Assembly (NCBI RefSeq): GCF_000759715.1
Contig: NZ_BBLU01000004.1
Coordinates: 180,681-244,680, forward strand
Length of the DNA: 64,000 nt
DNA from: Demequina mangrovi
Lineage (GTDB): Bacteria; Actinomycetota; Actinomycetes; Actinomycetales; Demequinaceae
Reading direction: 5' to 3'
Shown here: positions 1 to 8,691 of the stretch, piece after piece
How positions within the stretch are numbered: position 1 is the first letter of the stretch
How the letters are laid out: the number at the start of each line of letters is the position of its first letter
Translations under genes and position numbers: made by a program
The notes under the pieces: generated by a model
What the model saw: the letters and a program-made list of their open reading frames with translations, nothing else
The model's database searches: none
What the model was told of the DNA's origin: nothing

Positions 1-2179
1 TGGACGGGGGGCGGTGGGACCGTCCCCATTCGCTCGGAGCGTCCCCGAGCACGTAGCGCAGCTCTCCGCCCAGGTGAAGCTCGGAGCCGCTGATCCAGGA
101 GGACTCGACGGGGGAGCCGTCGAGTGTGACGGACCGGACGTACTGGACCGGTCCGCCCGGCCGAGGCTCGATGAAGCCCTCGGTCACGATGCGGAGCTCG
201 CCGCGCGCCATGCGCATCGTCGCTGAGGCGAAGGCGGGCGGGTGGAGCAGGAACACGTTCTGTCCTGCGACGGGGAACAGGCCCAAGGAGGCCCAGACGT
301 ACCACGACGATAACCCGCCGGAGTCGTCGTTGCCAGGGAGACCTCCGCGGCCCGGCCCGAACATCTGGTGGACGATGCCGTGGACCACCTCGGCGGTCCG
401 GTCGGGACGGCCGGCGTAGTGGTACGCCCAGGGCGCCTCCATGTCGGGCTCGTTGTTGAGGCCCTCGAAGCGGCCGAGCGAGTAGCCGGCGACCATCTCG
501 GCCGCGGACGGCCGCTCGCCGGGCTGGGTGACCGGCTCCGCGCCGTAGCCGAAGAACGCGTCGAGAAGCCCGACGAAGGCCTCGTCGCCGCCCGCCATCT
601 CGATCCGCGCGGCCATGTCGTGCAGCAGGCGGAACGAGTAGTTGTAGCGGGTGCCCTCGTAGTACGTCGACTCCTTGAGCAGGCCTGTCGCCGGGTCGAA
701 GGCGTTGCGCCACCGTGAGGCCAGCTCGACGTTCTCGTTGAGCTGCGTGCGGTCGCCGAGGAGCTCCGCGACCACGCCCGTGCACCAGTAGCCGTACGCG
801 AGGTCGAGGGTGTGGCTCATCGGCTGCGCGTGGCCCTGGAGCAGGAACTCCTCGCCGTACGCGCGGCGCAGGTCGGTCTGCATGTGGACCAGCGCCCAGT
901 CCCAGTCGATGTCGTGCATGCCCAGGTGCGCGAGGTCCGCGAGCAGGGTGTGCACCAGCGCGCTGCCCTGCCGGCTGAAGCGGTCCGAGCCGCGCGCCAT
1001 GCGGTAGCCGATCGGGAGGTTGCCCTCCTGCTCCGCGATGGTGAGCATCGCGTTGGCGAACTCGACGGCACGGTCGGGCAGCAGCGCGGTGAGCAGCGGC
1101 AGCTGCGTCCGGTAGATGTCCCACATGGTGGAGACGTCGAAGACGAACGGCCCCTTCTGGCGCCAGAACGGGCTCTCGTCGGGGGCGAAGCACGGCTTGA
1201 TGAGCGAGTGGTAGAGCGCGCTCGCGAACACCTGGCGGCGGTCGTCGTCCTCGGTCTCGACCGTGACGGCGTGCAGCAGGCTGCGCCACGTCTCGCGCGT
1301 GCCGGCGAGGCGGGTCGCGAACGAGCCGAGCTCGCCGAGGTCGGCTCGCAGGTTCTTCTTCGCCTGCTCGACGCCCCGCAGCGAGAAGCCGATGCGCAGC
1401 TCGATCACCTTGCCGGGTGCCGCGACTCCCTTCCACATGAGGCCGAAGGGGCGCAGGGTGCTGGGGCGGATCGAGTCGAGGTCGAGGCGCGTGCCCGCGG
1501 GCATGAGCCTGCTGTCGTACCAGAGCATCTGGCGCCAGTCGTCGGCGTCGCACTCGATGTAGACCGCGAGCGGCACGCCCTCGACCACGATCTCGCCCTG
1601 GACCACGCCCGGCTCGACCGACTCGAGCGTGGCGCGCAGCGGCAGCGTCGCGCCGTAGGGGATCTCGAGGCCGCCGAGCGAGAAGTCGACCACCAGCCGC
1701 GCCGACGGGTGCTCGGGGAACGTGTACCGGTGCACCACCGACTTGGGGCCCGCGGCGAGCTCGGCCTCGATGCCGTTCTCCATGACCGCGTGGTAGTAGC
1801 CGGGGTGCGCCTCCTCGTCGACGATCTCCCAGGCACGGTCGAGCTCGTCGAGCGGCTCGAGCATCGGGGTGACGCGGAAGTAGTTGTAGTACTTGCGGAT
1901 CGCGCCGGTACCGGACTGCTGGAAGTGCGTGAAGCCGGAGGCGACGGGCTTGTCGTGGAGGGCCGTGGGGCGGCCCTCGGTCGAGAGGTCGTAGAGGCCG
2001 TAGCCGGTGGGGTAGGCGCCCGAGTACGCGCAGGCGGACACCATCCCGAGGGGGTAGCAGGCGCCGGGGTGGGTGTTGCCGACCTGAGGCTTGGGCCACC
2101 ACCAGGTTGCGGCGATGCCGCTGGGCTCGGGCAGCGCGGTGGCCTCGGTCCCGATGAACGGATCGACGTCGTCGTACAC
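1..2179 (-). CDS. GH92 family alpha-1,2-mannosidase, C-terminus cut by the window edge
   Basis: Reading back from a GTG at 2179 gives about 726 uninterrupted codons that run off the window start. The GTG has a good ribosome site (GGGAAGGGAGGT) upstream. GH92 enzymes are calcium-dependent exo-mannosidases acting on alpha-mannans and N-glycans. Family traits seen are an early DPFIGTEA segment, an N-terminal beta-sandwich region, STMWDIYRTQLPLL, and GNDDSGGLSSWYVWASLG near the C-terminus, matching the GNDD-G-S-WYV signature. The family is usually about 730-770 residues, so only a short tail is probably missing. No secretion signal is visible, so it may act in the cytoplasm on imported oligosaccharides. 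It stands alone with a candidate operator upstream. Family assignment is firm; linkage specificity is inferred from the family. Confidence 0.9.
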   Translation of the reverse strand, partial: MYDDVDPFIGTEATALPEPSGIAATWWWPKPQVGNTHPGACYPLGMVSACAYSGAYPTGYGLYDLSTEGRPTALHDKPVASGFTHFQQSGTGAIRKYYNYFRVTPMLEPLDELDRAWEIVDEEAHPGYYHAVMENGIEAELAAGPKSVVHRYTFPEHPSARLVVDFSLGGLEIPYGATLPLRATLESVEPGVVQGEIVVEGVPLAVYIECDADDWRQMLWYDSRLMPAGTRLDLDSIRPSTLRPFGLMWKGVAAPGKVIELRIGFSLRGVEQAKKNLRADLGELGSFATRLAGTRETWRSLLHAVTVETEDDDRRQVFASALYHSLIKPCFAPDESPFWRQKGPFVFDVSTMWDIYRTQLPLLTALLPDRAVEFANAMLTIAEQEGNLPIGYRMARGSDRFSRQGSALVHTLLADLAHLGMHDIDWDWALVHMQTDLRRAYGEEFLLQGHAQPMSHTLDLAYGYWCTGVVAELLGDRTQLNENVELASRWRNAFDPATGLLKESTYYEGTRYNYSFRLLHDMAARIEMAGGDEAFVGLLDAFFGYGAEPVTQPGERPSAAEMVAGYSLGRFEGLNNEPDMEAPWAYHYAGRPDRTAEVVHGIVHQMFGPGRGGLPGNDDSGGLSSWYVWASLGLFPVAGQNVFLLHPPAFASATMRMARGELRIVTEGFIEPRPGGPVQYVRSVTLDGSPVESSWISGSELHLGGELRYVLGDAPSEWGRSHRPPS

Positions 2180-2277
2180 GGCGGCACCTCCCTTCCCGAA
2201 GCCTGCTCCTGACGAGCGGGGGATGCACGTCGGCGAGCATCCTTGGGGAGACCGTAGGCGGGTCGCGTGTCGCGTCC

Positions 2278-2287
2278 ATTGCGCAAA
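2278..2287. promoter_or_regulatory. Candidate LacI-type operator upstream of the GH92 gene
   Basis: A palindrome ATTGCGCAAA with core TTGCGCAA lies about 100 bp upstream of the GH92 start, inside a locally AT-rich stretch (2278-2312) that probably holds the promoter. Centred-CG palindromes of this kind are typical of LacI-family operators that control sugar-utilisation genes. No LacI gene is in the window, so the assignment rests on motif and position alone. Confidence 0.35.
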
Positions 2288-2369
2288 TGTGACGGACTCT
2301 TTAACTTTCCCCGCGAACTTGCCCGGGACGATGCGGGCGAAGGTGTACGTCGGGGCCGGGAAGTGGTGC

Positions 2370-2375
2370 TAATCT
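2370..2375 (+). promoter_or_regulatory. -10 element of tRNA-Ala
   Basis: TAATCT, matching the actinobacterial TANNNT pattern, lies 13 bases before the first base of tRNA-Ala. Confidence 0.5.
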
Positions 2376-2388
2376 ATTCAGGCACTCA

Positions 2389-2461
2389 GGGGCTGTGGCG
2401 CAGTTGGTAGCGCGTCTCGTTCGCAATGAGAAGGTCAGGGGTTCGATTCCCCTCAGCTCCA
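2389..2461 (+). tRNA. tRNA-Ala (anticodon CGC), CCA encoded at 2462-2464
   Basis: A full cloverleaf can be drawn. The acceptor stem GGGGCTG pairs with CAGCTCC, with one G-U pair. The D-arm contains AGTTGGTA. The anticodon stem TCTCG/TGAGA holds loop TTCGCAA with anticodon CGC at 2422-2424, reading GCG. The T-arm has GGTTCGATTCC. The discriminator is A, followed by an encoded CCA. It stands alone and is followed by a terminator. Confidence 0.95.
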
Positions 2462-2469
2462 CCACCACG

Positions 2470-2495
2470 AAGGGCTCGCCGTCAGGCGGGCCCTT
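2470..2495 (+). terminator. Terminator after tRNA-Ala
   Basis: An 11-bp stem AAGGGCTCGCC / GGCGGGCCCTT with loop GTCA is followed by TTCG. It starts six bases after the encoded CCA. Confidence 0.8.
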
Positions 2496-2540
2496 TCGCA
2501 TTGCCCGGAGGGGCGGCCCGGGAGGACGCCGCGCAGGCGG

Positions 2541-3386
2541 CTAGATGAGCGCGGATGCGAGCGCCTCGAGCGTCTCCGTGGTCCCCGCATCGATCTTGAC
2601 GTCGGCGCGCCGGTCACCCTTGGTGGCGCCTCGGTTGACGATCACGATCGCAGCGCTGCGGCGATGGGCGCGCTCCACGAGCCGCAGCCCCGAGTTCACC
2701 GCCAGCGAGGAGCCGGCGACCAGCAGGACCTCGGCCTCGTCGACGATGCGCTCGGCTGTCCGGGTCCGCGCGGCGGGCACAAGCTCTCCGAAGAAGACGA
2801 CGTCGGGCTTCAAGACGCCGCCGCACGCGGTGCAGTCGGGCACCGTGAGGCCCTCCCACGACTCCGGCATCACGTCGCCGTCCGGCCCCAGCCGCACCGC
2901 ACCCGGGAGCGCCAGGGCCGGGTTGTCGCTCTCGAGCCGCGCTGCGACCTCGTCGCGGGAGAAGCGGGTGCGACATGCCAGGCACGACACGCCGCGCATG
3001 TCGCCGTGCAGCTCCACCACGTGACGCGAGCCGGCGCGGAGGTGGAGGCCGTCCACGTTCTGCGTGACGAGGCCGGTGACCGCTCCCGCGTCCTCGAGCG
3101 CGGCGAGCGCGTGGTGTCCCGCGTTCGGGCGCGTGGTGGAGAAGGTCCTCCAGCCCAGGTGCGAGCCGACCCAGTAGCGCCGCCGCCGCGCCTCGTCGCT
3201 CACGAACTCCTGGAAGGTCATGGGCGTGCGTCGAGGAGAGGTCGCGCCGCGATAGTCGGGTATGCCCGAGTCCGTCGACAGGCCGGCGCCGGTGAGGACC
3301 GCGATCGTGCGTCCCGCGAGCAGCTCGAGCGCTCGGGAGATTGCGGTCGCGGCGAGCTCGGGTGTCCTGGGTTCTGCTGCGGTCAC
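2541..3386 (-). CDS. Sir2-family NAD-dependent protein deacylase (sirtuin)
   Basis: A 281-residue protein. Sirtuins remove acyl groups from protein lysines using NAD, giving O-acyl-ADP-ribose and nicotinamide. Motifs in order are GAGLSTDSGIPDYRG (NAD-binding, near residue 33), TQNVDGLH, and the catalytic His in VELHGDMRG. Two Cys pairs, CLAC and CTAC, form the structural zinc site, and VAGSSLAVNSG closes the NAD pocket. Length and motifs fit a complete bacterial enzyme. It is divergent from the helicase gene at 3467, with about 80 bp between the starts. The acyl preference cannot be read from sequence. Confidence 0.92.
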   Translation of the reverse strand: MTAAEPRTPELAATAISRALELLAGRTIAVLTGAGLSTDSGIPDYRGATSPRRTPMTFQEFVSDEARRRRYWVGSHLGWRTFSTTRPNAGHHALAALEDAGAVTGLVTQNVDGLHLRAGSRHVVELHGDMRGVSCLACRTRFSRDEVAARLESDNPALALPGAVRLGPDGDVMPESWEGLTVPDCTACGGVLKPDVVFFGELVPAARTRTAERIVDEAEVLLVAGSSLAVNSGLRLVERAHRRSAAIVIVNRGATKGDRRADVKIDAGTTETLEALASALI

Positions 3387-3450
3387 GCGGCTCCTCCTCC
3401 CGGCATGTCGCGCGGGCCTCCGCTCATGATGGTCGCACGCCCGCCGTGGG

Positions 3451-3456
3451 TAGGCT
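3451..3456 (+). promoter_or_regulatory. -10 element, nearly leaderless helicase promoter
   Basis: TAGGCT ends 10 bases before the ATG at 3467. A start about seven bases downstream of the -10 would leave a leader of only a few bases. No ribosome site is seen before the ATG. Confidence 0.45.
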
Positions 3457-3466
3457 CATCCCCACG

Positions 3467-5809
3467 ATGAGCGAGCACCGCGCGCGGCGCCCCTGGGAGG
3501 GCATCACCCTCACCGAGGACTTCGAGCGCGCCCTGGAGATCCTTCACGGCGGCGGGCACCTGTTCCTCACGGGGCGGGCGGGCACGGGAAAGTCCACGCT
3601 CATCCGGCACTTCCTCGCGACCACCGACCGCACGGCGGTGACCGTCGCCCCCACCGGCATCGCCGCCCTCAACGTCGACGGTTACACCATCCACCGCCTG
3701 TTCTCCTTCCCCATGGGGGTGAACGAGGACCTGGTGCGCGGCTCCGGCTACTACCCCGGGCGCTTCGCGAGCACGCTGGCCGGGCTCGACACGCTCATCG
3801 TCGACGAGGCCTCGATGGTGCGCGCGGACCTCTTCGACGCGCTGGTCGCCGCGCTCGAGCGCTTCGGTCCGCAGCCGGGCGAGCCCCTCGGAGGGGTGCA
3901 GCTGGTGCTCGTGGGCGACCTGCACCAGCTCCCGCCCGTGGTCCGCGACGACGAGGTCGACTTCTTCGACGAGCGCTACGGCACCCCGTACTTCTTCTCC
4001 GCACGCCGCTTCGACCGCGACACGTTCCCGGTGGTCGAGCTCACCACCGTCTTCCGCCAGGTGGGGGACACGCAGCTGGTCGACATCCTCAACGCGGTGC
4101 GCGACGGCGCGCTCCTCGAGGGCGCGCGGGCGGCGCTCAACGCGCGAACCCATCCGGGCTTCGAGCCTCCGCACGACGAGTTCTGGCTCACGCTCGCCAC
4201 CACCAACCGCATCGTCGGCGCGCGCAACCGTCGCGAGCTCGAACGGCTGCCCAGCCCGCTGCTCTCGTACCAGGCGCGGCTCACGGGCGACACGGACGGC
4301 TTCGAGCTGCCCGCGGAGTCGAGCCTCGACCTCGCCGTAGGCGCGCAGGTGATGCTGCTCAACAACGACCCGGCCGACCGCTGGGTCAACGGCACGCTCG
4401 GCCGGATCCTGCTGCTCCAGCGCGACGAGGACGGGCCGGTCGCCACCGTGCTGCTGCGCGACGGCCGGCAGGTCCGGGTGCGCGCCTACACCTGGGAGAT
4501 CACGCGCCCCGTGGTCGCGGGCGGGAGCCTGCAGCGTGAGGTGGTCGGGACCTTCACCCAGCTGCCCATGAAGCTCGCCTGGGCCATCACCATCCACAAG
4601 GCTCAGGGCCAGACGCTCGATCGCGTGGTGGTCGACCTCACCGGAGGCACGTTCGCCAACGGACAGCTGTACGTGGCGCTCAGCCGCTGCACGTCGCTCG
4701 AGGGCCTGGTGCTGCGGCGCGACGTGCTGCCGCGCGACCTCAAGACCGACGGCCGCATCCGTCGCTTCCTCGCCGTGTCTCGCACGGGCGCAGGGGACGA
4801 TGCGAGAGCAGGGCACGTGTACATGGCCGCGCTGACGGTGGGCACGGCGGGGGACAGGTACCGCCCCCGTCCCGTCGAGATCGCGGTGGTGACGGATGAG
4901 GGCGACGAGGCCACCACCGTGATCAACCCCACGAGCGACCTGTACGAGGCGCAGACCCAGTTCGGTCTCACCACGCGCGACGTCCAGCTCGCGCCGGTGC
5001 TCGCGGAGGCGTGGGCGTGCCTGTCGCCGCTGCTCGCGGGACGCGTGCCGGTCGGCGTCGGCATCGATCGCACGCTCGGGTGGATCGACTTCGAGCTCAA
5101 GCGCAACGGGGTGGTCGAGCCCATGGCGCTCGGGGTCGAGCTGCCGCTGCATGCGTTCGACGCGGGTCAGCGTGCCGGGCTCGCCGCGCCGACCGCGCTC
5201 GAACGGGCGCGGGCGCTGCGGGACGCGGGGGAGGGGTGGCTCGACCGTGGCGGGGACGATGCGCTCGAGGCGGGCACCCCGTTCGCCGACTGGCCTCGCG
5301 GTCACGGATTCCTGCAGGCGCGGGTGGTCGATGCACGGGAGGACGGCCACGGCTTCGTGGTCGGCGGCAACCTCTCCGCCGAGGACGACCCGAGCGCGGT
5401 GCTCGCCGCCCTGCTCGTTCGCGCGTGGGGGCGCGTGATCGACAGGGACGCCGCCGCGCTCGACCGGATCCGCGCCGCCGAGCGGCACTTCGGGGTCGAG
5501 GTGCTGCCGGCCGACCTCGAGCTCGACGGCCCGGTCGAGGCATCGGAGGTGCTCGTGCCCGGCGCGCGCGTGTGCTTCACCGGCACGGTGGTCGCCGCCG
5601 GGAGGGGCGTGGTGGACCGTGAGCGCATGATGAGGCTCGCGGAGGAGGCCGGGCTGGTGCCCGTGCCGACCGTCACCAAGACGCGCACCGACGTGCTGGT
5701 GGTCGCGGCGCGAGGGACGCAGTCGGGCAAGGCGCGCAAGGCGCTCGAGTGGGGTAAGCCCGTGATCGCGGCGGAGGACTTCCTCGCGTGGGTGGAGGCG
5801 GGCGCCTGA
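3467..5809 (+). CDS. Pif1-type DNA helicase with degenerate DnaQ-like region and C-terminal BRCT domain
   Basis: The protein has 780 residues from the ATG at 3467; an in-frame upstream extension lacks a ribosome site and homologous sequence. Residues 1-440 are a superfamily 1B helicase related to Pif1/RecD: Walker A GRAGTGKST near 36-44, VTVAPTGIAALNVDG, Walker B LIVDEASMV, VGDLHQLPPVV, and WAITIHKAQGQTLDRV with YVALSRCTS. Residues about 445-590 resemble a DEDDh exonuclease in spacing (INPTSDLYEAQTQFGLTTRDV, AEAWACLSPLLAG) but lack the acidic DxE and the HNxxFD residue set. Residues 699-780 are a BRCT domain (GARVCFTGTV to AEDFLAWVEAG). It probably unwinds DNA during replication or repair, with the rear domains as docking modules. 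Partners are unknown. Confidence 0.85.
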   Translation: MSEHRARRPWEGITLTEDFERALEILHGGGHLFLTGRAGTGKSTLIRHFLATTDRTAVTVAPTGIAALNVDGYTIHRLFSFPMGVNEDLVRGSGYYPGRFASTLAGLDTLIVDEASMVRADLFDALVAALERFGPQPGEPLGGVQLVLVGDLHQLPPVVRDDEVDFFDERYGTPYFFSARRFDRDTFPVVELTTVFRQVGDTQLVDILNAVRDGALLEGARAALNARTHPGFEPPHDEFWLTLATTNRIVGARNRRELERLPSPLLSYQARLTGDTDGFELPAESSLDLAVGAQVMLLNNDPADRWVNGTLGRILLLQRDEDGPVATVLLRDGRQVRVRAYTWEITRPVVAGGSLQREVVGTFTQLPMKLAWAITIHKAQGQTLDRVVVDLTGGTFANGQLYVALSRCTSLEGLVLRRDVLPRDLKTDGRIRRFLAVSRTGAGDDARAGHVYMAALTVGTAGDRYRPRPVEIAVVTDEGDEATTVINPTSDLYEAQTQFGLTTRDVQLAPVLAEAWACLSPLLAGRVPVGVGIDRTLGWIDFELKRNGVVEPMALGVELPLHAFDAGQRAGLAAPTALERARALRDAGEGWLDRGGDDALEAGTPFADWPRGHGFLQARVVDAREDGHGFVVGGNLSAEDDPSAVLAALLVRAWGRVIDRDAAALDRIRAAERHFGVEVLPADLELDGPVEASEVLVPGARVCFTGTVVAAGRGVVDRERMMRLAEEAGLVPVPTVTKTRTDVLVVAARGTQSGKARKALEWGKPVIAAEDFLAWVEAGA

Positions 5810-5881
5810 CCCTCATCGTCGTCCCGCTCCGGGAGGCGCCGGGCCTGGTCGCCGGCCGGTACCGCGTGCGACGATGCAGCC

Positions 5882-6673
5882 GTGAGACGCGACGTGACCA
5901 GCTCCCTGACCCTCGACGCCGAGGGCCCGGCGCGCCTGGTGCTCGCCATCGCCGTGGCGGACGGCCTCGCAGCGGAGGAGACGCTCGCGATCACGCAGGA
6001 CGGGGTGCCCCTCGAGGTCGCCGAGCTCTCCGACGCGCACGGTACCCGGCTGCATGAGGTCGACGTGACGGCCGGTCGCGTCGAGGTGCGCTACTCGGCG
6101 CGCGTCGAGGGCCGCGGCGAGCCGGCGCCCGTCGACGAGCTCGACGATGTCCGCTACCGACGTCCCAGCCGCTACTGCGAGTCCGACACGCTGGCGGCGG
6201 TGGCCGCTGCAGAGTTCGCTGGTCTGGGCATGGACGATCTGCTCCCGGCGGTCTCGAGCTGGGTGGGGACGCAGCTCGCGTACGACGGCAGCTCGACGGA
6301 CCCCACCGGCGGCGCGGTGGCGACGCTCCTCTCGCGCCGAGGCGTGTGCCGCGACTTCGCCCACCTCGTGGTCGCCCTGCTGCGCGCGCTCGGTGTGCCC
6401 GCGCGGGTCGTGGCGGTCTACGCGCCCGGGCTCGAGCCCATGGACTTCCACGCGGTCGCGGAGGCCCTGGTCGAGGGTCGCTGGCTCGTGGTCGATGCGA
6501 CGACGCTCGCGCCGCGCGCCTCGCTCGTGCGCATCGCGACGGGCCGGGACGCCGCAGACACCGCATTCCTCACCACGATCGGCGAGGCGGTCCGGATGGT
6601 CCGGATGGAGGTCACCGCGACGGCCGACGCGCTGCCCGACGAGGACGTGCGGACGCCCGTCGCGCTTGGCTGA
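5882..6673 (+). CDS. Transglutaminase-like cysteine peptidase family protein
   Basis: The protein has 263 residues and a GTG start about 70 bp after the helicase stop. The C-terminal half is a transglutaminase-like fold: nucleophile region RRGVCRDFAHLVVALLRALGV with the Cys, then MDFHAVAEALVEGRW giving the His, then LVVDATTLAPR giving the Asp. The N-terminal about 120 residues match the beta-rich domain common in bacterial transglutaminase-like proteins. No signal peptide is visible, so it is likely cytoplasmic. Family members act as peptidases or amide-bond enzymes. The substrate is unknown and the neighbours give no hint. Confidence 0.82.
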   Translation: MRRDVTSSLTLDAEGPARLVLAIAVADGLAAEETLAITQDGVPLEVAELSDAHGTRLHEVDVTAGRVEVRYSARVEGRGEPAPVDELDDVRYRRPSRYCESDTLAAVAAAEFAGLGMDDLLPAVSSWVGTQLAYDGSSTDPTGGAVATLLSRRGVCRDFAHLVVALLRALGVPARVVAVYAPGLEPMDFHAVAEALVEGRWLVVDATTLAPRASLVRIATGRDAADTAFLTTIGEAVRMVRMEVTATADALPDEDVRTPVALG

Positions 6674-6999
6674 CGCGCCGCGACCGGCTGCCGCCGGCGC
6701 GAGAACGCGTCGCGGAGCCCGTCGTCTAGCTCCTGCCGCGCCGCGCGGATGCTACGTCCCCGCGCATGTCGCCCGTGTTTCGGGTCGACCCCCAATGTCA
6801 CACGGATGTCACATGTGTGTCCGTTCCGTTAACAGTGGCCCGGACCTTCCCTGCGTCCGTGGCGCTTCTCGTGCGGGCTCCGACGCCCAAGAATCGATGG
6901 CATGGACGAATCTCGATCCGGCGCCGACGCCGGATGCACGGCCTCACGCCGCAGGTTCCGTCCCTGTGCCGTCCCCACCGTCCGACGAAGGAGCTCCAC
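6674..6999. other. 326-bp intergenic region containing the cassette 1 promoter/leader
   Basis: The first ~110 bases (6674-6788) show nothing clear. The remainder holds the promoter/leader module listed separately and a ribosome site (GAAGGAG) before the amidohydrolase ATG at 7000. No small gene is apparent. Confidence 0.6.
6789..6867 (+). promoter_or_regulatory. Promoter/leader module A (shared with 11763-11874)
   Basis: A run of GTGTC/GACAC-type half sites (CCCAATGTCACACGG, then palindrome CACATGTG at 6810-6817, then GTGTCC at 6817-6822) is followed after five bases by GTTAAC (6828-6833). From GTTAAC onward 36 of 40 bases match positions 11835-11874, including a hairpin CGGAC ... GTCCG and the tail GTGGCGCTT. 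Further downstream both copies also share an ATCGATG segment. The preserved block suggests one regulator, or one folded leader, controls both clusters. The exact transcription start is not identified. Confidence 0.6.
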
Positions 7000-8667
7000 A
7001 TGACAGAGACCGTCACGATCCTCACCGCGAAGCTGGTGCGCACCATGGACGATGCCGTCCCCACGGGCACCGGCGTCGCCATCCGCGGCGGCCGCATCCT
7101 CGCGGTCGGCACGCCCGAGGTCCTCGCGCAGACCTACCCGGACGCCGAGACCGACGACCGCTACGCCGACAAGGTGCTCACGCCCGGCTTCGTCGAGGCG
7201 CACGCCCACATGGGCGGTCTCGACTCCCCGTACTTCGTCGGCTACTTCCCCCGCACCTCGCCCGACGGCACGCCGCTGCCCGGCGCGCAAAGCTTCCAGG
7301 GTGTCCTCGACGCGCTCAAGGCCTGGGACGCCGACCTGCCCGAGGGCGCGCCGCTCATGGCCAGCGGCTTCGACACGCTGTTCTTCCCGGGCGAGGTGCT
7401 CGACCGCCACGCGCTCGACTCGGTGAGCGCGACCCGCCGGATCCTCGTGATCCACGCGAGCGGCCACGTCGCGACGGCCAGCACCGCGATGCTCGAGGCC
7501 GCCGGCTACGACGCCTCGACCGAGATCGAGGGCGTCGTCAAGGCCGAGGACGGCTTCCCGACCGGTGAGCTCCACGAGCTCGCGGCGATGATGCCGTTCA
7601 TGAGCCTCGCGGGGCTCGACCTCAGCAAGGGGCTGACCAACGAGAAGGGCATGTACAACTACGCCGCGGACGCCCGGAACCACGGCTGCACCACCGCGAC
7701 CGACCTCGCGAGCTTCGACGTGGTCCGCCCCGGCGGGCTGGACCTGCTCGCCGAGGTGACCGGCCGCGAGGACTTCTCGCTCCGCCTGGTTCCCGCGACG
7801 CTGGGCGCGATGACCAAGTCGGCCGAGGAGGCCGAGCAGATGGCGGGCCTCCTCTCCTCGCTCCAGGCACGCGCGACCGACAAGCTCCACCTCGGCTCGG
7901 TCAAGCTCATGCTCGACGGCTCGATCCAGCAGTACACCGCGAAGCTCCAGGAGCCGGGCTACGTCTGCGGGCACGATCACAGCATCTGGAACACGGACGC
8001 CGAGACCTTCCGCGCGCAGCTCAGCGCTTTCCACAAGGCCGGCCTCAAGGTGCACGTGCACTGCAACGGCGACGAGGCGACCGAGGTCTTCCTCGACACG
8101 ATGGAGTCGGTGCTCGCCGAGAGCCCGCGCTGGAACCACCGCCACAGCGTCGAGCACAGCCAGCTCACCACCCGCGCGCAGTACAAGCGCATGGCCGAGC
8201 TCGGGATGTGCGCCAACATCTTCTCCAACCACATCTGGTACTGGGGCGACCAGCACATCGACCTCACCGTCGGCACCGACCGCGTGCAGCGCATGAACGC
8301 GGCGCGCACCGCCCTCGACGCGGGCGTCACCATCGGCCTCCACAGCGACTCCGGCGTGACGCCCCTCGACCCGCTGGCGACCGCCTCGTACGCGGCCGAG
8401 CGCCGCACCCCGACCGGCCGCTCGTGGGGCGACGCCGAGAAGATCTCGGTCAAGGAGGCGCTCGAGGCGATCACCATCGGCCCCGCCTACCTGCTCAAGC
8501 TCGACCACCTGGTCGGCTCGATCGTCCCCGGCAAGTTCGCCGACTTCGCGGTCCTGGACCGCGACCCGTTCGAGGTCGCCGAGCCCAAGGAGCTGCGCGA
8601 CATCACCGTGTTCGGCACCGTCGTCGGCGGCGCCCACTTCCCGTCCCCGGTCCTCGCGGCCGCCTGA
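7000..8667 (+). CDS. YtcJ-type amidohydrolase (amidohydrolase family 3), cassette copy 1
   Basis: The protein has 555 residues; the ATG at 7000 follows GAAGGAG. It belongs to the metal-dependent amidohydrolase superfamily, YtcJ / N-substituted formamide deformylase branch. Seen are the HxH metal site VEAHAHMGG (near 68-70), GSVKLMLDGSIQ, VHVHCNGDEA, RHSVEHSQL, and the catalytic Asp region GLHSDSGVTPLDPL. Such enzymes hydrolyse C-N bonds of amides or cyclic amides. It is 25 bp upstream of an aminotransferase, with the MFS gene behind, so one operon is likely. A paralogue at 17634 has different residues at two metal-site positions. The neighbouring aminotransferase suggests that hydrolysis yields a primary amine or omega-amino acid; this is inference. 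Confidence 0.88.
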   Translation: MTETVTILTAKLVRTMDDAVPTGTGVAIRGGRILAVGTPEVLAQTYPDAETDDRYADKVLTPGFVEAHAHMGGLDSPYFVGYFPRTSPDGTPLPGAQSFQGVLDALKAWDADLPEGAPLMASGFDTLFFPGEVLDRHALDSVSATRRILVIHASGHVATASTAMLEAAGYDASTEIEGVVKAEDGFPTGELHELAAMMPFMSLAGLDLSKGLTNEKGMYNYAADARNHGCTTATDLASFDVVRPGGLDLLAEVTGREDFSLRLVPATLGAMTKSAEEAEQMAGLLSSLQARATDKLHLGSVKLMLDGSIQQYTAKLQEPGYVCGHDHSIWNTDAETFRAQLSAFHKAGLKVHVHCNGDEATEVFLDTMESVLAESPRWNHRHSVEHSQLTTRAQYKRMAELGMCANIFSNHIWYWGDQHIDLTVGTDRVQRMNAARTALDAGVTIGLHSDSGVTPLDPLATASYAAERRTPTGRSWGDAEKISVKEALEAITIGPAYLLKLDHLVGSIVPGKFADFAVLDRDPFEVAEPKELRDITVFGTVVGGAHFPSPVLAAA

Positions 8668-8691
8668 TCCCTCACTCGCAAGGAGCTCACC

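Noticed and set aside
1..2179. GH92 gene as a truncated pseudogene
   Set aside because: The frame is open throughout with all motifs in place; it is cut only by the window edge.
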